Origin: Thiobacillus sp.
Lineage (GTDB): Bacteria; Pseudomonadota; Gammaproteobacteria; Burkholderiales; Thiobacillaceae
Assembly (NCBI GenBank): GCA_030680405.1
Contig: JAUXVT010000006.1
Location: 56,958 to 120,957, forward strand
Direction: 5' to 3'
DNA: 64,000 nucleotides
Shown here: one piece after another, positions 44,768 through 53,630 of the stretch
Position numbering within the stretch: position 1 is the first letter of the stretch
Layout: every line of letters begins with the position of its first letter
Position numbers and translations under genes: made by a program
Notes under the pieces: generated by a model
What the model was told of the DNA's origin: nothing
The model's input: only the letters and a program-made list of their open reading frames with translations
Databases searched by the model: none

Positions 44768-45823
44768 TCATTTCGAACGTGCATGCACCAGCCATTCACG
44801 CCAGATGGCCACCGACACCGCGAGCAGCACCGGCCCCAGAAACAGGCCGATTAGGCCGAAGGCCTTGAGGCCGCCGAGTACGCCCAGAAACACCAGCAAG
44901 AACGGAATTCGCGTCGGCCCGCTGATGACGAGCGGGCGAATCAGGTTATCGACCCAGCTCACCACCAGCGCGCCCCATAAAAACAGGCCCAGTGCGGCCT
45001 GGGTTTCGCCGTGTGCCAGCAGGCTCAGCGACAGCCCGATCCACACCACCGGACCGACGAAGGGAATCAGCGACACCAGGGCGGTAATCATGCCCCATAG
45101 TGCGGGCGCAGCAAGTCCCGCCACCCAGTAGCCCAGCCCAGCGAGCACGCCCTGCGCCAGCGCGGTGAGCACAATGCCGAACACCACGGCGCGCACCGTC
45201 ACGCCGACTGCCTGAATGTAGCCGCGGGCCGCCTCGCCCAGCCAGCGCGTGGCCACCCCGCGAAACTGCGCCAGCACGCTGTCGCCGTGGCGATACAGAA
45301 AGAACAGCGCAAACACCGCGAGGCCGAATTTCGCCGCGTTGCGCCCGACACCGCCGGCCACCGCTTTCAGCCCGAGGATGTCGGTGAAATTCAAGGCGTC
45401 GATCTGCGTGCGCACCCATGTGGGGTCGGCCTGAACACGCTGATATTGGGCAACGATCCACTCCCCGCTCGGCCAGGCGCGCACGCCGGGAGGCAGCGGC
45501 GGCAGCCCGTGAGTGGTGAGCTGTTTGACGGTCGCCGAGGCCACCGACACATCTCCCGCCACGGTGAACATCACCCACACCAGCGGCAGCAACAGGGTCG
45601 CCGCCACGCCCAGCGTCATCAGCAACGCAACGAACTTGTCGCGCCCGGGCAGGCGGCGACACAGCCACTGATGCAGCGGCCAGGTGACGTAGGCGAGAAT
45701 CCCCGCCCAGGCCAGCGAGGCGAGAAACGGCGACAACACCCAGAAGGTGAGTCCGAAAATGAAGACCAGAAACGCAAACGCCACCACACGGCGCGCAAGC
45801 GGGGAGTCGATCTTGGTCGGCAT
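44768..45823 (-). CDS. AI-2E family transporter (PerM/YdiK-like)
   Basis: A 351-residue polytopic protein of the AI-2 exporter superfamily. Hydrophobic segments occur at 10-50, 60-85, 150-170, 205-265 and 270-335; characteristic pieces are GILAYVTWPLHQWL, GVLAGLGYWVAGL, LVSLIPFVGPVVWIG and the final GPVLLAV. Members export small molecules or ions; the substrate cannot be deduced here. It lies 3 bases after the TerC gene and is probably co-transcribed with it. Confidence 0.9.
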   Translation of the reverse strand: MPTKIDSPLARRVVAFAFLVFIFGLTFWVLSPFLASLAWAGILAYVTWPLHQWLCRRLPGRDKFVALLMTLGVAATLLLPLVWVMFTVAGDVSVASATVKQLTTHGLPPLPPGVRAWPSGEWIVAQYQRVQADPTWVRTQIDALNFTDILGLKAVAGGVGRNAAKFGLAVFALFFLYRHGDSVLAQFRGVATRWLGEAARGYIQAVGVTVRAVVFGIVLTALAQGVLAGLGYWVAGLAAPALWGMITALVSLIPFVGPVVWIGLSLSLLAHGETQAALGLFLWGALVVSWVDNLIRPLVISGPTRIPFLLVFLGVLGGLKAFGLIGLFLGPVLLAVSVAIWREWLVHARSK

Positions 45824-45826
45824 GGT

Positions 45827-46801
45827 TCAGCCCGGCGCGGAGGGTTTCCGCGTTACCCACAGGCTGGCAAACATGAAGGTGGCGATGATGAGACCGACGA
45901 TGCCGAGCGACAACCCCACCGGGATTTTATAAAAGCCCACGATCAACATCTTGGTCCCCACAAACACCAGCACCATGGCGAGGCCGTATTTCAGCAGGTG
46001 GAAGCGGTCAGCCAAGCCGGACAGCATGAAATACATCGCGCGCAAGCCGAGAATGGCGAAAATGTTGGAGGTGAACACGATGAAGGGGTCAGTGGTGATA
46101 GCGAAAATCGCCGGAATCGAATCGACCGCAAATACCAGGTCGGAAAGCTCGATCATGATGAGCACCAGGAACAGCGGGGTGAACACGCGCACACCGTTTT
46201 CCCTCACCCAGAATTTCTCGCCGCGATAGTCCACCGTCAGCCGCATGTGCCGCTTGATCCAGCCGAGCAGCGGATTCTTGTTCAGGTCCGGCTCGGCTTC
46301 GGCAAAGATCAGCATCTTGATCCCGGTGGCGACCAGGAAGGCGCCGAACAAATACAGGATCCAGTGGAACTCCTGCACCAGCCAGGCGCCCGCCAGAATC
46401 ATGATGGCGCGCATCACGATTGCGCCGATCACGCCGTAAATCAGTACGCGCCGCTGAACCTCCGCCGGCACGGCGAAGAAGGTGAAGATCATCAGGAAGA
46501 CGAAGATGTTGTCGACCGCGAGCGATTTCTCGATCAGGTAGCCGGTCAGGAACTCCATCGCCTTGACGTCGGCCACCGCGCTGCCGTACGCGCCCTTGAG
46601 ATGCCACCACAAGCCGAGGTTGAACACCATCGCGAGCGTAAACCAGACGAACGACCAGGCCGCCGCTTCCCTGAAGCTGACCTTGTGCGCCTTGTTGCCG
46701 CCGACCAAAAACAGGTCGACGGCCAGCATCACCAGCACGAAGCCGACGAACGCCGCCCACATCCAGGGTTCGCCGATGTGCAATGCCGCATCCATGTTCA
46801 T
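45827..46801 (-). CDS. TerC/Alx-family integral membrane protein
   Basis: A 324-residue TerC-family protein with about nine hydrophobic helices. The family's acidic membrane motifs are present: EKSLAVDNIFVF and IMIELSDLVFAVDSIPAI, along with RAMYFMLSG. Alx homologues export manganese and are regulated by pH-sensing or Mn riboswitches. Here only 35 bases separate it from htpX upstream, so there is no room for such a riboswitch; transcription may come from htpX. A Mn role is inference. Confidence 0.92.
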   Translation of the reverse strand: MNMDAALHIGEPWMWAAFVGFVLVMLAVDLFLVGGNKAHKVSFREAAAWSFVWFTLAMVFNLGLWWHLKGAYGSAVADVKAMEFLTGYLIEKSLAVDNIFVFLMIFTFFAVPAEVQRRVLIYGVIGAIVMRAIMILAGAWLVQEFHWILYLFGAFLVATGIKMLIFAEAEPDLNKNPLLGWIKRHMRLTVDYRGEKFWVRENGVRVFTPLFLVLIMIELSDLVFAVDSIPAIFAITTDPFIVFTSNIFAILGLRAMYFMLSGLADRFHLLKYGLAMVLVFVGTKMLIVGFYKIPVGLSLGIVGLIIATFMFASLWVTRKPSAPG

Positions 46802-46836
46802 CCCTCAGGCCCGCTTCAGGTTTGACACAGCTAGAT

Positions 46837-47712
46837 TTACTGCACCGCGCGCAGCGCCGCGATGCGCTCTTCCAGCGGCGGGTGCGTCATGAACAGGCGC
46901 TTGATCCCACTCGCGCCGCCGCCGGCGATGCCGAACGCCGCCATCTTCTCGGGCAGCGGATGCGGATGCAGGCTGTTGAGGCGTTCCAGCGCGGCGATCA
47001 TGTTTTGCCCACCGGCCAGGCTGGCACCGCCCCGATCGGCGCGGAATTCGCGCTTGCGCGAAAACCACATGACGATGATCGATGCGAGGATGCCCAGCAC
47101 CATTTCGGCCACGATCATGGTGACAAAGAATGCCGGGCCATGACCCCGTTCGTTCTTGAACACGACGCGGTCGACGGTATGGCCGATGACGCGCGACAGG
47201 AACATTACAAAGGTGTTCACCACGCCCTGGATCAGCGCCAGCGTCACCATGTCGCCGTTGGCGACGTGGGCGATTTCGTGCCCCACCACGGCTTCGGCTT
47301 CCGGGCGCGTCATTTGCAGCAGCAGTCCGCTGGACACGGCGACCAGCGAGCTGTTCTTGGTCATCCCGGTGGCAAAGGCGTTCACCTCGGGCGAATCGAA
47401 AATGCCGACTTCCGGCATTTTGACGCCCGCATCCGCCGCGTATTTGCGGATGGTATCGACCAGCCAGAATTCGGTCGAATTCGACGGCGTCTCGATCACC
47501 CGCACGCCCATCGATTTTTTCGCCGTCCACTTGGATATCGCCAGCGAGATGAACGAGCCGCCGAAACCCATCACCGCGGCAAAAATCAGCAGCGAGGTGA
47601 GGTTCAGCCCTTGATCCGTGAGATAGGGCTCGACGCCCAGGATGCGCATGGTGAGCGACAGCACCAGCACGATGGCCAGGTTGGTAGCGAGGAATAAAAC
47701 AATGCGCTTCAT
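46837..47712 (-). CDS. htpX: Membrane-bound zinc protease HtpX
   Basis: A 291-residue HtpX protease with four hydrophobic helices (two N-terminal, two central) and the catalytic zinc motif [13 protein letters not shown] near residue 140, with the third ligand Glu in [12 protein letters not shown] EFRADRGG. It degrades misfolded membrane proteins in the cytoplasmic membrane stress response. AGGAG lies 8 bases ahead of ATG 47712. It is divergent from a NhaR-like regulator and followed by terC and an AI-2E gene. Confidence 0.97.
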   Translation of the reverse strand: MKRIVLFLATNLAIVLVLSLTMRILGVEPYLTDQGLNLTSLLIFAAVMGFGGSFISLAISKWTAKKSMGVRVIETPSNSTEFWLVDTIRKYAADAGVKMPEVGIFDSPEVNAFATGMTKNSSLVAVSSGLLLQMTRPEAEAVVGHEIAHVANGDMVTLALIQGVVNTFVMFLSRVIGHTVDRVVFKNERGHGPAFFVTMIVAEMVLGILASIIVMWFSRKREFRADRGGASLAGGQNMIAALERLNSLHPHPLPEKMAAFGIAGGGASGIKRLFMTHPPLEERIAALRAVQ

Positions 47713-47825
47713 GGTGTTCTCCTGTTAAAGCCCGGGTCGTTTGCAGGCAAACGCCCTTTTCATAGAAACACATCAAGAATATAGATGTGAAATAAACAAT
47801 AAAATTCGATTTTTATACTGCTATT

Positions 47826-47842
47826 GTTCGGTTTTATCGAAC
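47826..47842. promoter_or_regulatory. Palindrome in the htpX / NhaR-like intergenic region
   Basis: GTTCG and CGAAC flank a 7-base centre, giving a 17-base imperfect palindrome 12 bases before the regulator's ATG. A second inverted repeat, ACATC/GATGT, lies at 47770-47788. The 142-base gap is AT-rich and must hold both divergent promoters, so these are candidate operator sites for autoregulation. No experimental motif is available for comparison. Confidence 0.4.
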
Positions 47843-47854
47843 TATTCGCACGCC

Positions 47855-48760
47855 ATGCTGAATTACAAGCACCTGCATTACTTCCGCACCGTCGCCAAAA
47901 CCGGCGCCATCAACCGGGCCGCCGAGAAACTGCACCTGACGCCGCAGACGCTGTCCGGCCAGATCAGCATACTGGAAGAACGCCTGGGGGTAGCGCTGTT
48001 CCGGCGCACCGGACGCCGGCTCGAACTGACCGATGCCGGGCGCACCGCCCTGACCTACGCCGACGAAATTTTCGACGTCGGCGCCGAACTCGAGGAAGCT
48101 CTGCAAAACCGCCTTGCTGCGCGCGTTCATCCATTCCGCGTCGGCATCGCCGACGTCGTGCCGAAAGCGATCGCCTATCAGCTGCTGGCCCCAGCGCTCA
48201 CGCTGGCCGAGCCGGTCAAACTGATCTGCAAGGAAGACCGGCTGGAGCAGCTGGCTGCCGAACTTTCCATCCATCGGCTTGACATGGTGCTGGCCGACCG
48301 CCCCCTGCCGTCCAATATGGACATCAAGGGCTACAGCCACCCGCTGGGCGAATGCGGCATTGCCTTTTTGGCCGCGCGCGCGATCGTCGAGACGCTGGGG
48401 CAGGACTTTCCTGCCAGTCTGCATGGGGCGCCCCTGTTGATCCCGGGCGAGGACAGTGCGCTGCGCGTGCCCCTGTTGCGTTGGCTGGAACGCCGCGGCA
48501 TCCAGCCCACCATCGTCGGCGAATTCGACGACAGCGCACTGATGAGCGCCTTCGGCCAAGCCGGCGCGGGGGTGTTCCCGGTGCCGCTGACCACGGCGCA
48601 GGAGGTGATGCGGCAGCACGAGGTGGCCGAGCTGGGGCAGACACTGGACATTCGCGAACGCTTTTTCGCCATTTCGGTAGAGCGGCGACTGAGCCACCCG
48701 GCGGTGCTGGCGGTGAGCGAGGCGGCGCGGCGCCGGTTTCAGCCGCAGGACGCGGACTAA
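47855..48760 (+). CDS. NhaR-like LysR-family transcriptional regulator
   Basis: A 301-residue LysR-type regulator with N-terminal winged helix-turn-helix (residues 3-62: LNYKHLHYFRTVAKTGAI, LHLTPQTLSGQI, ALFRRTGRRLELTDAG). The substrate-binding region is of the NhaR subtype (FRVGIADVVPKAIAYQLL; the C-terminal ERRLSHPAV). NhaR of E. coli activates nhaA in response to sodium and also controls biofilm genes; no antiporter gene is nearby here. ATG 47855 gives the proper HTH start; the frame is open from 47741. It is divergent from htpX. Confidence 0.92.
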   Translation: MLNYKHLHYFRTVAKTGAINRAAEKLHLTPQTLSGQISILEERLGVALFRRTGRRLELTDAGRTALTYADEIFDVGAELEEALQNRLAARVHPFRVGIADVVPKAIAYQLLAPALTLAEPVKLICKEDRLEQLAAELSIHRLDMVLADRPLPSNMDIKGYSHPLGECGIAFLAARAIVETLGQDFPASLHGAPLLIPGEDSALRVPLLRWLERRGIQPTIVGEFDDSALMSAFGQAGAGVFPVPLTTAQEVMRQHEVAELGQTLDIRERFFAISVERRLSHPAVLAVSEAARRRFQPQDAD

Positions 48761-48773
48761 CGCCCTGATGTAT

Positions 48774-49211
48774 TCAGGCGGGCATTTCGTCCAGCCAGCG
48801 CACCGCCTCGGCTGGCGTCATCACCCGGAAAGTCGGCGCACAGCGGCGGCGCAACTTGAGCACGGCGCGATCCTTGCTGACCAGCCCCTGCGCGCGGACG
48901 GCGGCGGCCAGCTCGATGAATTTCTGGTCATCGGTATCGCTGCAGCGCGGCAAGCCGGCGTCCACTTCAACCGTCCTGGCCGTTTCCGCCAGCGCCTGGT
49001 AGCGCGCGACCAGCGCCGCCTGCTGCGTTGGATCCAAAGCGAATTCCGGATAAGCCAGCACACGCCGCCACTCCTCCAGCGTGGCGTCCGTCACCATACA
49101 GCGCACGCGCCCGTCTTCCAGCGCTAGCCGCAAGGGGCGAGCAGACGCATCGTCAAAATGCAGCAGGTCGAGCACCACGTTGGTGTCGATCACCAATAAA
49201 GGCTTATTCAA
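48774..49211 (-). CDS. PIN-domain protein (putative toxin-antitoxin toxin family)
   Basis: A 145-residue PIN-fold nuclease of the COG1569 type. The four acidic positions appear in VIDTNVVLDLL, the TLEEWRRV helix, SDTDDQKFIELA and SKDRAVLKL. Such proteins cut RNA and are often toxins, but no antitoxin gene flanks it: upstream is a thioredoxin whose stop overlaps this start by 8 bases. The start is probably TTG 49211, as later GTG or TTG codons would shorten the first strand. It may be a solitary or housekeeping PIN protein. Confidence 0.85.
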   Translation of the reverse strand: MNKPLLVIDTNVVLDLLHFDDASARPLRLALEDGRVRCMVTDATLEEWRRVLAYPEFALDPTQQAALVARYQALAETARTVEVDAGLPRCSDTDDQKFIELAAAVRAQGLVSKDRAVLKLRRRCAPTFRVMTPAEAVRWLDEMPA

Positions 49212-49575
49212 TATCGGTGTGCTCAGCGATGAACTCGCGCACCCAGTGCTCTGGCTTGGCGCTGGAAAACCGCCCGACGATTTCGCCCTTGACGAACAGC
49301 AGCACGGTGGGGAAGCCGCGCAGGCCGTAGCGCCCGGCGAGCTTCATGTTGGCGCCTTCGTCGACCTCAACCTTGGCCAGGTGAATTTTGCCGGCATAGT
49401 GCGCGATGACGCGTTCAAGAACCGGCGTCAGCGCCCGGCAGGGCGGGCACCAGTCGGCCCAGAAATCGACCAGAATAGGCAGCGTGATCGAGGCCTCGAT
49501 CACGTCGCGCTCGAAGTGTTCCAGGTGGGTATCGAAAACCAGGCCCGGCGCGGGGGCTGCGTGGATATTAGTCAT
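49204..49575 (-). CDS. Thioredoxin-domain protein
   Basis: A 123-residue thioredoxin. The active site is WCPPC (FWADWCPPCRAL) instead of the usual WCGPC; the cis-Pro loop RGFPTVLLF and KVEVDEG strand are intact. It has no signal peptide, so it acts in the cytoplasm as a disulfide reductant. The N-terminal 20 residues are longer than in E. coli thioredoxin. ATG 49575; the downstream PIN gene overlaps by 8 bases. Confidence 0.92.
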   Translation of the reverse strand: MTNIHAAPAPGLVFDTHLEHFERDVIEASITLPILVDFWADWCPPCRALTPVLERVIAHYAGKIHLAKVEVDEGANMKLAGRYGLRGFPTVLLFVKGEIVGRFSSAKPEHWVREFIAEHTDIE

Positions 49576-49713
49576 GGTGAATACAGCTCGAAGTCAATGC
49601 GCGCCTATTTTGCCTCAAGGGCTGGTCTTTCCTGAATGCGCTGGCCGCGCGAACCGGGCGCGCCGCGTAAAAAATGCTTAACCAACGGGGCGAAGGACTG
49701 CTAACGTTATGCC

Positions 49714-50112
49714 ATGGAAGAGCGTTTCTATCGTGATCGGGAAATCGCGCGACTGCCGGCCTTTCTTCCCGCCGCCATCTACAACCTTGCGCACACCCTG
49801 CTGGCGCGCGCCGGTCAATGTCTGTTCGTGCCGATCCGCAGCCTGCAGTACATGGCGGTGCTGGATGCGGAAGAGTTCATTTTCGTCGACAGCCAGAACA
49901 AGGCCTGGGTCGAACTGGCCTGGCAGCATTTCCGTCCGCAAGCCCGCAGTTCGCTCGGCGAACGCGTGCCGTTCGAGGTGGTGCATTACGCGCCACAAGC
50001 CGCAGAAACCATGAAACGGCTACCGGGCGAATTTCACCAGGCGCTGCAAGCGCTCGCCGAACGCAACCTCCCGCAGCAGGATGCGCGCGTTCTGCCGCTT
50101 GTCCGCCGTTAG
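49714..50112 (+). CDS. Conserved protein of unknown function
   Basis: A 132-residue protein I cannot assign. It is a mix of helix and strand, with phrases FVPIRSLQYMAVLDAEEFIFVDS and WVELAWQHFRP that suggest a small alpha/beta domain; no signal peptide or membrane segment is visible. It stands alone, convergent or divergent with its neighbours, and ends just before the transposase remnant. Confidence 0.7.
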   Translation: MEERFYRDREIARLPAFLPAAIYNLAHTLLARAGQCLFVPIRSLQYMAVLDAEEFIFVDSQNKAWVELAWQHFRPQARSSLGERVPFEVVHYAPQAAETMKRLPGEFHQALQALAERNLPQQDARVLPLVRR

Positions 50113-50516
50113 GTTTAGTTTCTCACCCGCTTGTTCTTGAAGCGGAACTTCTTCTTGCCCACCACCGTGGCGGCAACAATCTCGAACAGGCGGAGAACCC
50201 CTTCCCGAACAACTCCCAACAATCTCGAACAGGCGGAGAACCCCTTCCCGAACAACTCCCAACGGACGATGACCGTTGGCGTAGGACAGCGACGAGCGTG
50301 CCGGGGCCTCGATGCCCAAGTGGGCGATCTTGCCTTCGCAGCCCTTCAGCCCGCCTTCGATCTCCCGCAGGGAGCGTGCCCGGCCCAACTGGCAGAACAG
50401 CATCTCGACAAACTGGCTCCGGTTCGACAACCGCTTGCTTCGGCATTCCCTCCCGTCTCCTTGACGATGCGCTCAAGGTCGGTTCACGCGATGAGCTCGA
50501 GCATCTGGCTGAACAT
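50113..50516 (-). pseudogene. Remnant of an IS4-family transposase
   Basis: The minus strand from 50516 reads MFSQMLELI, then a stop and a frame change, then SQFVEMLFCQLGRARSLREI, EGGLKGCEGKIAHLGI, RSSLSYANGHRPLG and FEIV, the N-terminal region of IS4-family transposases. Towards 50116 the KKKFRFKNK phrase that precedes the first catalytic Asp appears. The DDE catalytic region is absent, the front is disrupted and the middle is interrupted by a 43-bp tandem duplication. It is therefore a dead 5' fragment. No terminal inverted repeats could be identified. Confidence 0.75.
50174..50259. repeat. Perfect 43-bp tandem duplication
   Basis: Bases 50174-50216 are repeated exactly at 50217-50259, and the next four bases (CAAC) begin a third copy. 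The unit contains the element TCTCGAACAGGCGGAGAA. It lies inside the transposase remnant. 43 is not a multiple of three, so it also breaks the transposase frame. Confidence 0.95.
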
Positions 50517-50680
50517 GCCGCATGATGCCTTCACGTTGGGTCACCTGCGGGCAGATGTCGAGCGTTTGGTGGCTCACCTACACCTATCACCTTCGGATGA
50601 CTCAACGTCATAACCTGTTTTGGACAAGAGTGGGGCTGCGTATAGAATCGTGCCCTTTCTGCAACCCAATTGCATTGCCC

Positions 50681-52987
50681 ATGCAGCACTCCCCTGAATT
50701 TATCGCCACCGCGCGGCAGGCTTCCAGCCTGTGCCAGCAGGGCCGATTTCAGCAAGCCCTTGAACTGACCGAAACGCTCATCGACCAGTCGCCGCGACAG
50801 CCCGGCCTGTTGAATCTGGCGGCGGTCTGCGCCCGCCAGCTTGGCTTGCCGGACAAGGCCGAGGCTTATTGGCGATCTGCCATCGAGATCGCGCCGGAAT
50901 ATGCCACCGCCCACGGCAATCTCGGCCTGGCGCTGCGGGACAGCGGCCAGCACGAAGAGGCCGAGGCAGCGTTTCGCAAGGCACTGGAACTGGATCCGAA
51001 CAACCTGGATGCCATGACCAACCTGGGCAATCTACACCGGGCCACGCAGCGGCCCGAGCAAGCGGAGGCCGCCTACAAGAACGCTTTGCGAATAGCGCCG
51101 GAAAATGTCAACGCGCTCTACAACCTGGGCCTGTTGCTGGCAGAGCTGGATCGCCCCGACGAAGCCGCGACCGCCTTCCGCACGGCCCTGAAAATTCAGC
51201 CGAATCAGGCGGACGTATACAACGATCTGGGCAATGCGCTCATGGACAGGCTGCGCTTCGATGAGGCCGAAGAGGCTTACCGCAAGGCCATCGCGCTCTG
51301 GCCGGATTATGCCGATGCTCATTGCAACCTGGGCATGCTGCTGCTTGAACGCGGGCGCCGCGACGAGGCAATGGCCGCGTTCCACCGCACACTCATACTC
51401 GCACCCGGACACCCCGATGCACTGAACAGCACCGCCAATCTGCTCAGCGCAAGCGGCCATTTCGACAAGGCCGAGCAAGCTTATCGCAGGGTGCTGACCA
51501 CCAGACCCGATTCCGCCCCCCTCTACAACAATTTCGGCAATCTGCTGAAAGAAACCCATCGTTATGCTGAGGCGGAGGCTGCCTACCGCGCGGCGGTGTC
51601 ATTGCAACCGGACTATGGCCATGCGCTTGGTCAGGCCGTGACCTGCGCCCGCAGCCGGTATGACTGGTCACGAGCGGACGCCGACGCGCAGGCAGTTGTC
51701 CGTGCCCTGGAAGAGGATATGGCGGGCATCCCCGCGCTAATGGTGCTGTCCCTGCCCGAAACCCGCCCGGAGCATCACCTTAAGGCTGGCAGGCTAACCG
51801 CGAAGCCGTCGCTCAAACCCTACCTGGAGATGCCGCCGCTGGTCGACCCGGCCCTACACCGAACGCATGAACGCTTGCGCATCGGTTATCTGTCCGCCGA
51901 ATTTCGCTCTCACGCGGTCATGCACTTGCTGACCGGGGTGTTTGAGGCGCACGACAAGGATCGGTTCGAGATTCACGCCTACTCGATCGGCCCCGATACC
52001 GGAGATGCCTACCGGCAAAGGATCGAGCGGGCCTGCGAGTTTTTCCATGATCTTCACCCGGTCAGCAAGATCGATTCGGCCCGACAGATCGCTGCCGACG
52101 AGATTGATATTCTGGTCGATCTGAGCGGCCATACCGGCGACTCCCGGCCCGCCATTGCCGCCCTGCGCCCGGCTCCGGTCATTGTCAACTGGTTGGGTTA
52201 TCCAGGCACTTTAGGCCTGCCGCGGCTGGCGGATTACATCATCGGCGACGCGATCCTGACACCATTGGAACATGCCGCGCACTACAGTGAAACGCTGGCC
52301 TGGATGCCTCATTGCTACCAGCCGAACGATCCCAAGCTAGTGATCGGCGCCAAGCCGACACGCCAGGAGGCCGGCCTACCCGAGGAAGGATTGGTGTTCT
52401 GCTCGTTCAATCAGGCCTACAAGCTCACACCCGCCATGTTCACGCTCTGGTGCAGGCTGCTTGAGGCGGTACCTGGCAGCGTTCTGTGGTTGCAGCACCC
52501 CGGGGGTGATTCGGCCATCGACAATCTTTTGCACGAGGCGTCGGATCACGGCATCGCCCCGGAACGGCTGGTTTTCGGTCCGAAACTGCCAATGCCCGAG
52601 CACCTTGCCCGGCTGCAACTGGCGGACCTGGCACTCGACACATTCCCATACGGATCCGGCGCGACCGGCAGCACCGTTTTGCGCGCCGGCGTGCCCATGG
52701 TGACCCTCTTGGGCGAGTCTTATGTGGCCCGGATGGCGGCCAGCCAGCTCCGGGCCGTCGGTCTGCCGGAATTGGTCACGACACGCCCGGAGGATTATTT
52801 CAGCGTGGCCAAGGACCTCGCCCTCAATCCCGGGAAGCTGGCCATGATCCGTGAAAAACTTGCTGGCAACCGCCTCACGGCGCCCTTGTTCGATACGGCC
52901 GGTTTCACGCTGGATCTGGAACGCCTGTATCAAAGAATCTGGCTGGACCACGAACGCGGGATTCGTACTCCCATTACGGAATGGTAG
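50681..52987 (+). CDS. TPR-containing O-GlcNAc transferase-like protein (GT41, SPINDLY type)
   Basis: A 768-residue protein. Residues 1 to about 345 hold nine or ten 34-residue TPR units (for example AHGNLGLALRDSGQHEEAE, VYNDLGNALMDRLRFDEAE). The C-terminal half is the GT41 catalytic region: IGYLSAEFRSHAVMHLL with the conserved His, DILVDLSGHT, VNWLGYPGTLG, FCSFNQAYKLTP with the catalytic Lys, and ALDTFPYGSGATGSTVLRAG. It would glycosylate proteins through Ser/Thr, with donor and targets unknown. No signal peptide, so cytoplasmic. ATG 50681 is taken; the open frame from 50522 runs out of the transposase remnant. A weak promoter (TTGGAC/TATAGA, 15-base spacing) lies just upstream. Confidence 0.9.
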   Translation: MQHSPEFIATARQASSLCQQGRFQQALELTETLIDQSPRQPGLLNLAAVCARQLGLPDKAEAYWRSAIEIAPEYATAHGNLGLALRDSGQHEEAEAAFRKALELDPNNLDAMTNLGNLHRATQRPEQAEAAYKNALRIAPENVNALYNLGLLLAELDRPDEAATAFRTALKIQPNQADVYNDLGNALMDRLRFDEAEEAYRKAIALWPDYADAHCNLGMLLLERGRRDEAMAAFHRTLILAPGHPDALNSTANLLSASGHFDKAEQAYRRVLTTRPDSAPLYNNFGNLLKETHRYAEAEAAYRAAVSLQPDYGHALGQAVTCARSRYDWSRADADAQAVVRALEEDMAGIPALMVLSLPETRPEHHLKAGRLTAKPSLKPYLEMPPLVDPALHRTHERLRIGYLSAEFRSHAVMHLLTGVFEAHDKDRFEIHAYSIGPDTGDAYRQRIERACEFFHDLHPVSKIDSARQIAADEIDILVDLSGHTGDSRPAIAALRPAPVIVNWLGYPGTLGLPRLADYIIGDAILTPLEHAAHYSETLAWMPHCYQPNDPKLVIGAKPTRQEAGLPEEGLVFCSFNQAYKLTPAMFTLWCRLLEAVPGSVLWLQHPGGDSAIDNLLHEASDHGIAPERLVFGPKLPMPEHLARLQLADLALDTFPYGSGATGSTVLRAGVPMVTLLGESYVARMAASQLRAVGLPELVTTRPEDYFSVAKDLALNPGKLAMIREKLAGNRLTAPLFDTAGFTLDLERLYQRIWLDHERGIRTPITEW

Positions 52988-53360
52988 CGGGCGACTCCAG
53001 CAGCCTGTCGGACTTGAAGAATCGAAGCGATTGTTGGCTGGGCGAGGGCAGATTTTGACGGTTTTACAGGTCAATAAATAGAAGACTGTTGACCTGTAAA
53101 ACGGTGAAATATGGACCGGCCAGGCGGATTTGCAGCTGATTCCCTTCAAATCCGACAGCCTGCCAGGCCTCCAGTTTCGTCCCGGAGGAGGTATGGGGCA
53201 AGAACGGCCGCATCAAGGAGATCACCACCGCCCCGCCCAGCCGTGCCCGCAGGGTGTGCGGTAAGCCGGAATAACCCAGGCTTCAATAGGCCGCTTACCG
53301 AATATAATGGGCACCGGCCCGTCGTCGGGTCGCCCCACCCGTTATTGATGTGAAGTCGCC
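52988..53360. other. Intergenic region before the polyene cluster
   Basis: 373 bases without a supportable gene. It contains a 14-base inverted repeat at 53061-53102 (listed), a short open stretch ending at about 53272 which looks like the tail of a lost gene (E-E-V-W-G-K-N-G-R) but has no recognisable family, a -10-like TATAAT at 53303-53308, and a CCCG/CGGG hairpin at about 53320-53332 in what would be the leader of the acyl carrier protein gene. Confidence 0.5.
53061..53102. repeat. Inverted repeat with 14-base arms
   Basis: GTTTTACAGGTCAA (53061-53074) and TTGACCTGTAAAAC (53089-53102) are perfect inverted copies around 14 bases. It lies 75 bases beyond the stop of the GT41 gene. No T tract follows. 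It could be an operator or the end of a small mobile element. Confidence 0.8.
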
Positions 53361-53630
53361 ATGTCTGAAGCCAGCCAGGAATTACAAAACGATGTCGCCC
53401 AGCTCATCGTCTCCACCCTGAACCTCGACATCAGCCCAGAGGAAATTCAGCCCGATACCCCCCTTTACGGCGAGGGACTGGGACTCGACTCCATCGATAT
53501 TCTGGAAGTGGCCCTGGCTGTTTCCAAGCATTTCGGTTTCCAGTTACGCGCCGATAACGCGGACAACGTCCGCATCTTCAGTTCCCTCGCCAGCCTGACC
53601 CAGCACATCGCGGCAAACAGAGAAAAATGA
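53361..53630 (+). CDS. Acyl carrier protein of the aryl polyene-type cluster
   Basis: An 89-residue ACP with the phosphopantetheine site GLGLDSIDILEVAL (Ser44). Acyl intermediates of the polyene would be carried as thioesters on this protein. Its sequence differs from the fatty-acid ACP consensus (DSLD replaced by DSID), as in APE clusters. It is the first gene of the set, its stop overlapping the next start (ATGA). Only one ACP gene is seen here, whereas related clusters usually have two; the second may lie outside the window. Confidence 0.92.
   Translation: MSEASQELQNDVAQLIVSTLNLDISPEEIQPDTPLYGEGLGLDSIDILEVALAVSKHFGFQLRADNADNVRIFSSLASLTQHIAANREK

Noticed and set aside
45287..46825. A 512-codon plus-strand frame rich in His, Gln and Glu
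   Set aside because: Antisense to the AI-2E and TerC genes, which have clear membrane helices and family motifs.
46802..46836. Manganese (yybP-ykoY) riboswitch ahead of terC
   Set aside because: Only 35 bases separate htpX from terC, too short for the aptamer.
48774..49211. Complete toxin-antitoxin pair
   Set aside because: No antitoxin-like gene on either side; the overlapping neighbour is a thioredoxin.
50174..50259. CRISPR array
   Set aside because: The two repeats are directly adjacent with no spacer, and no cas gene is present; it is a simple tandem duplication.
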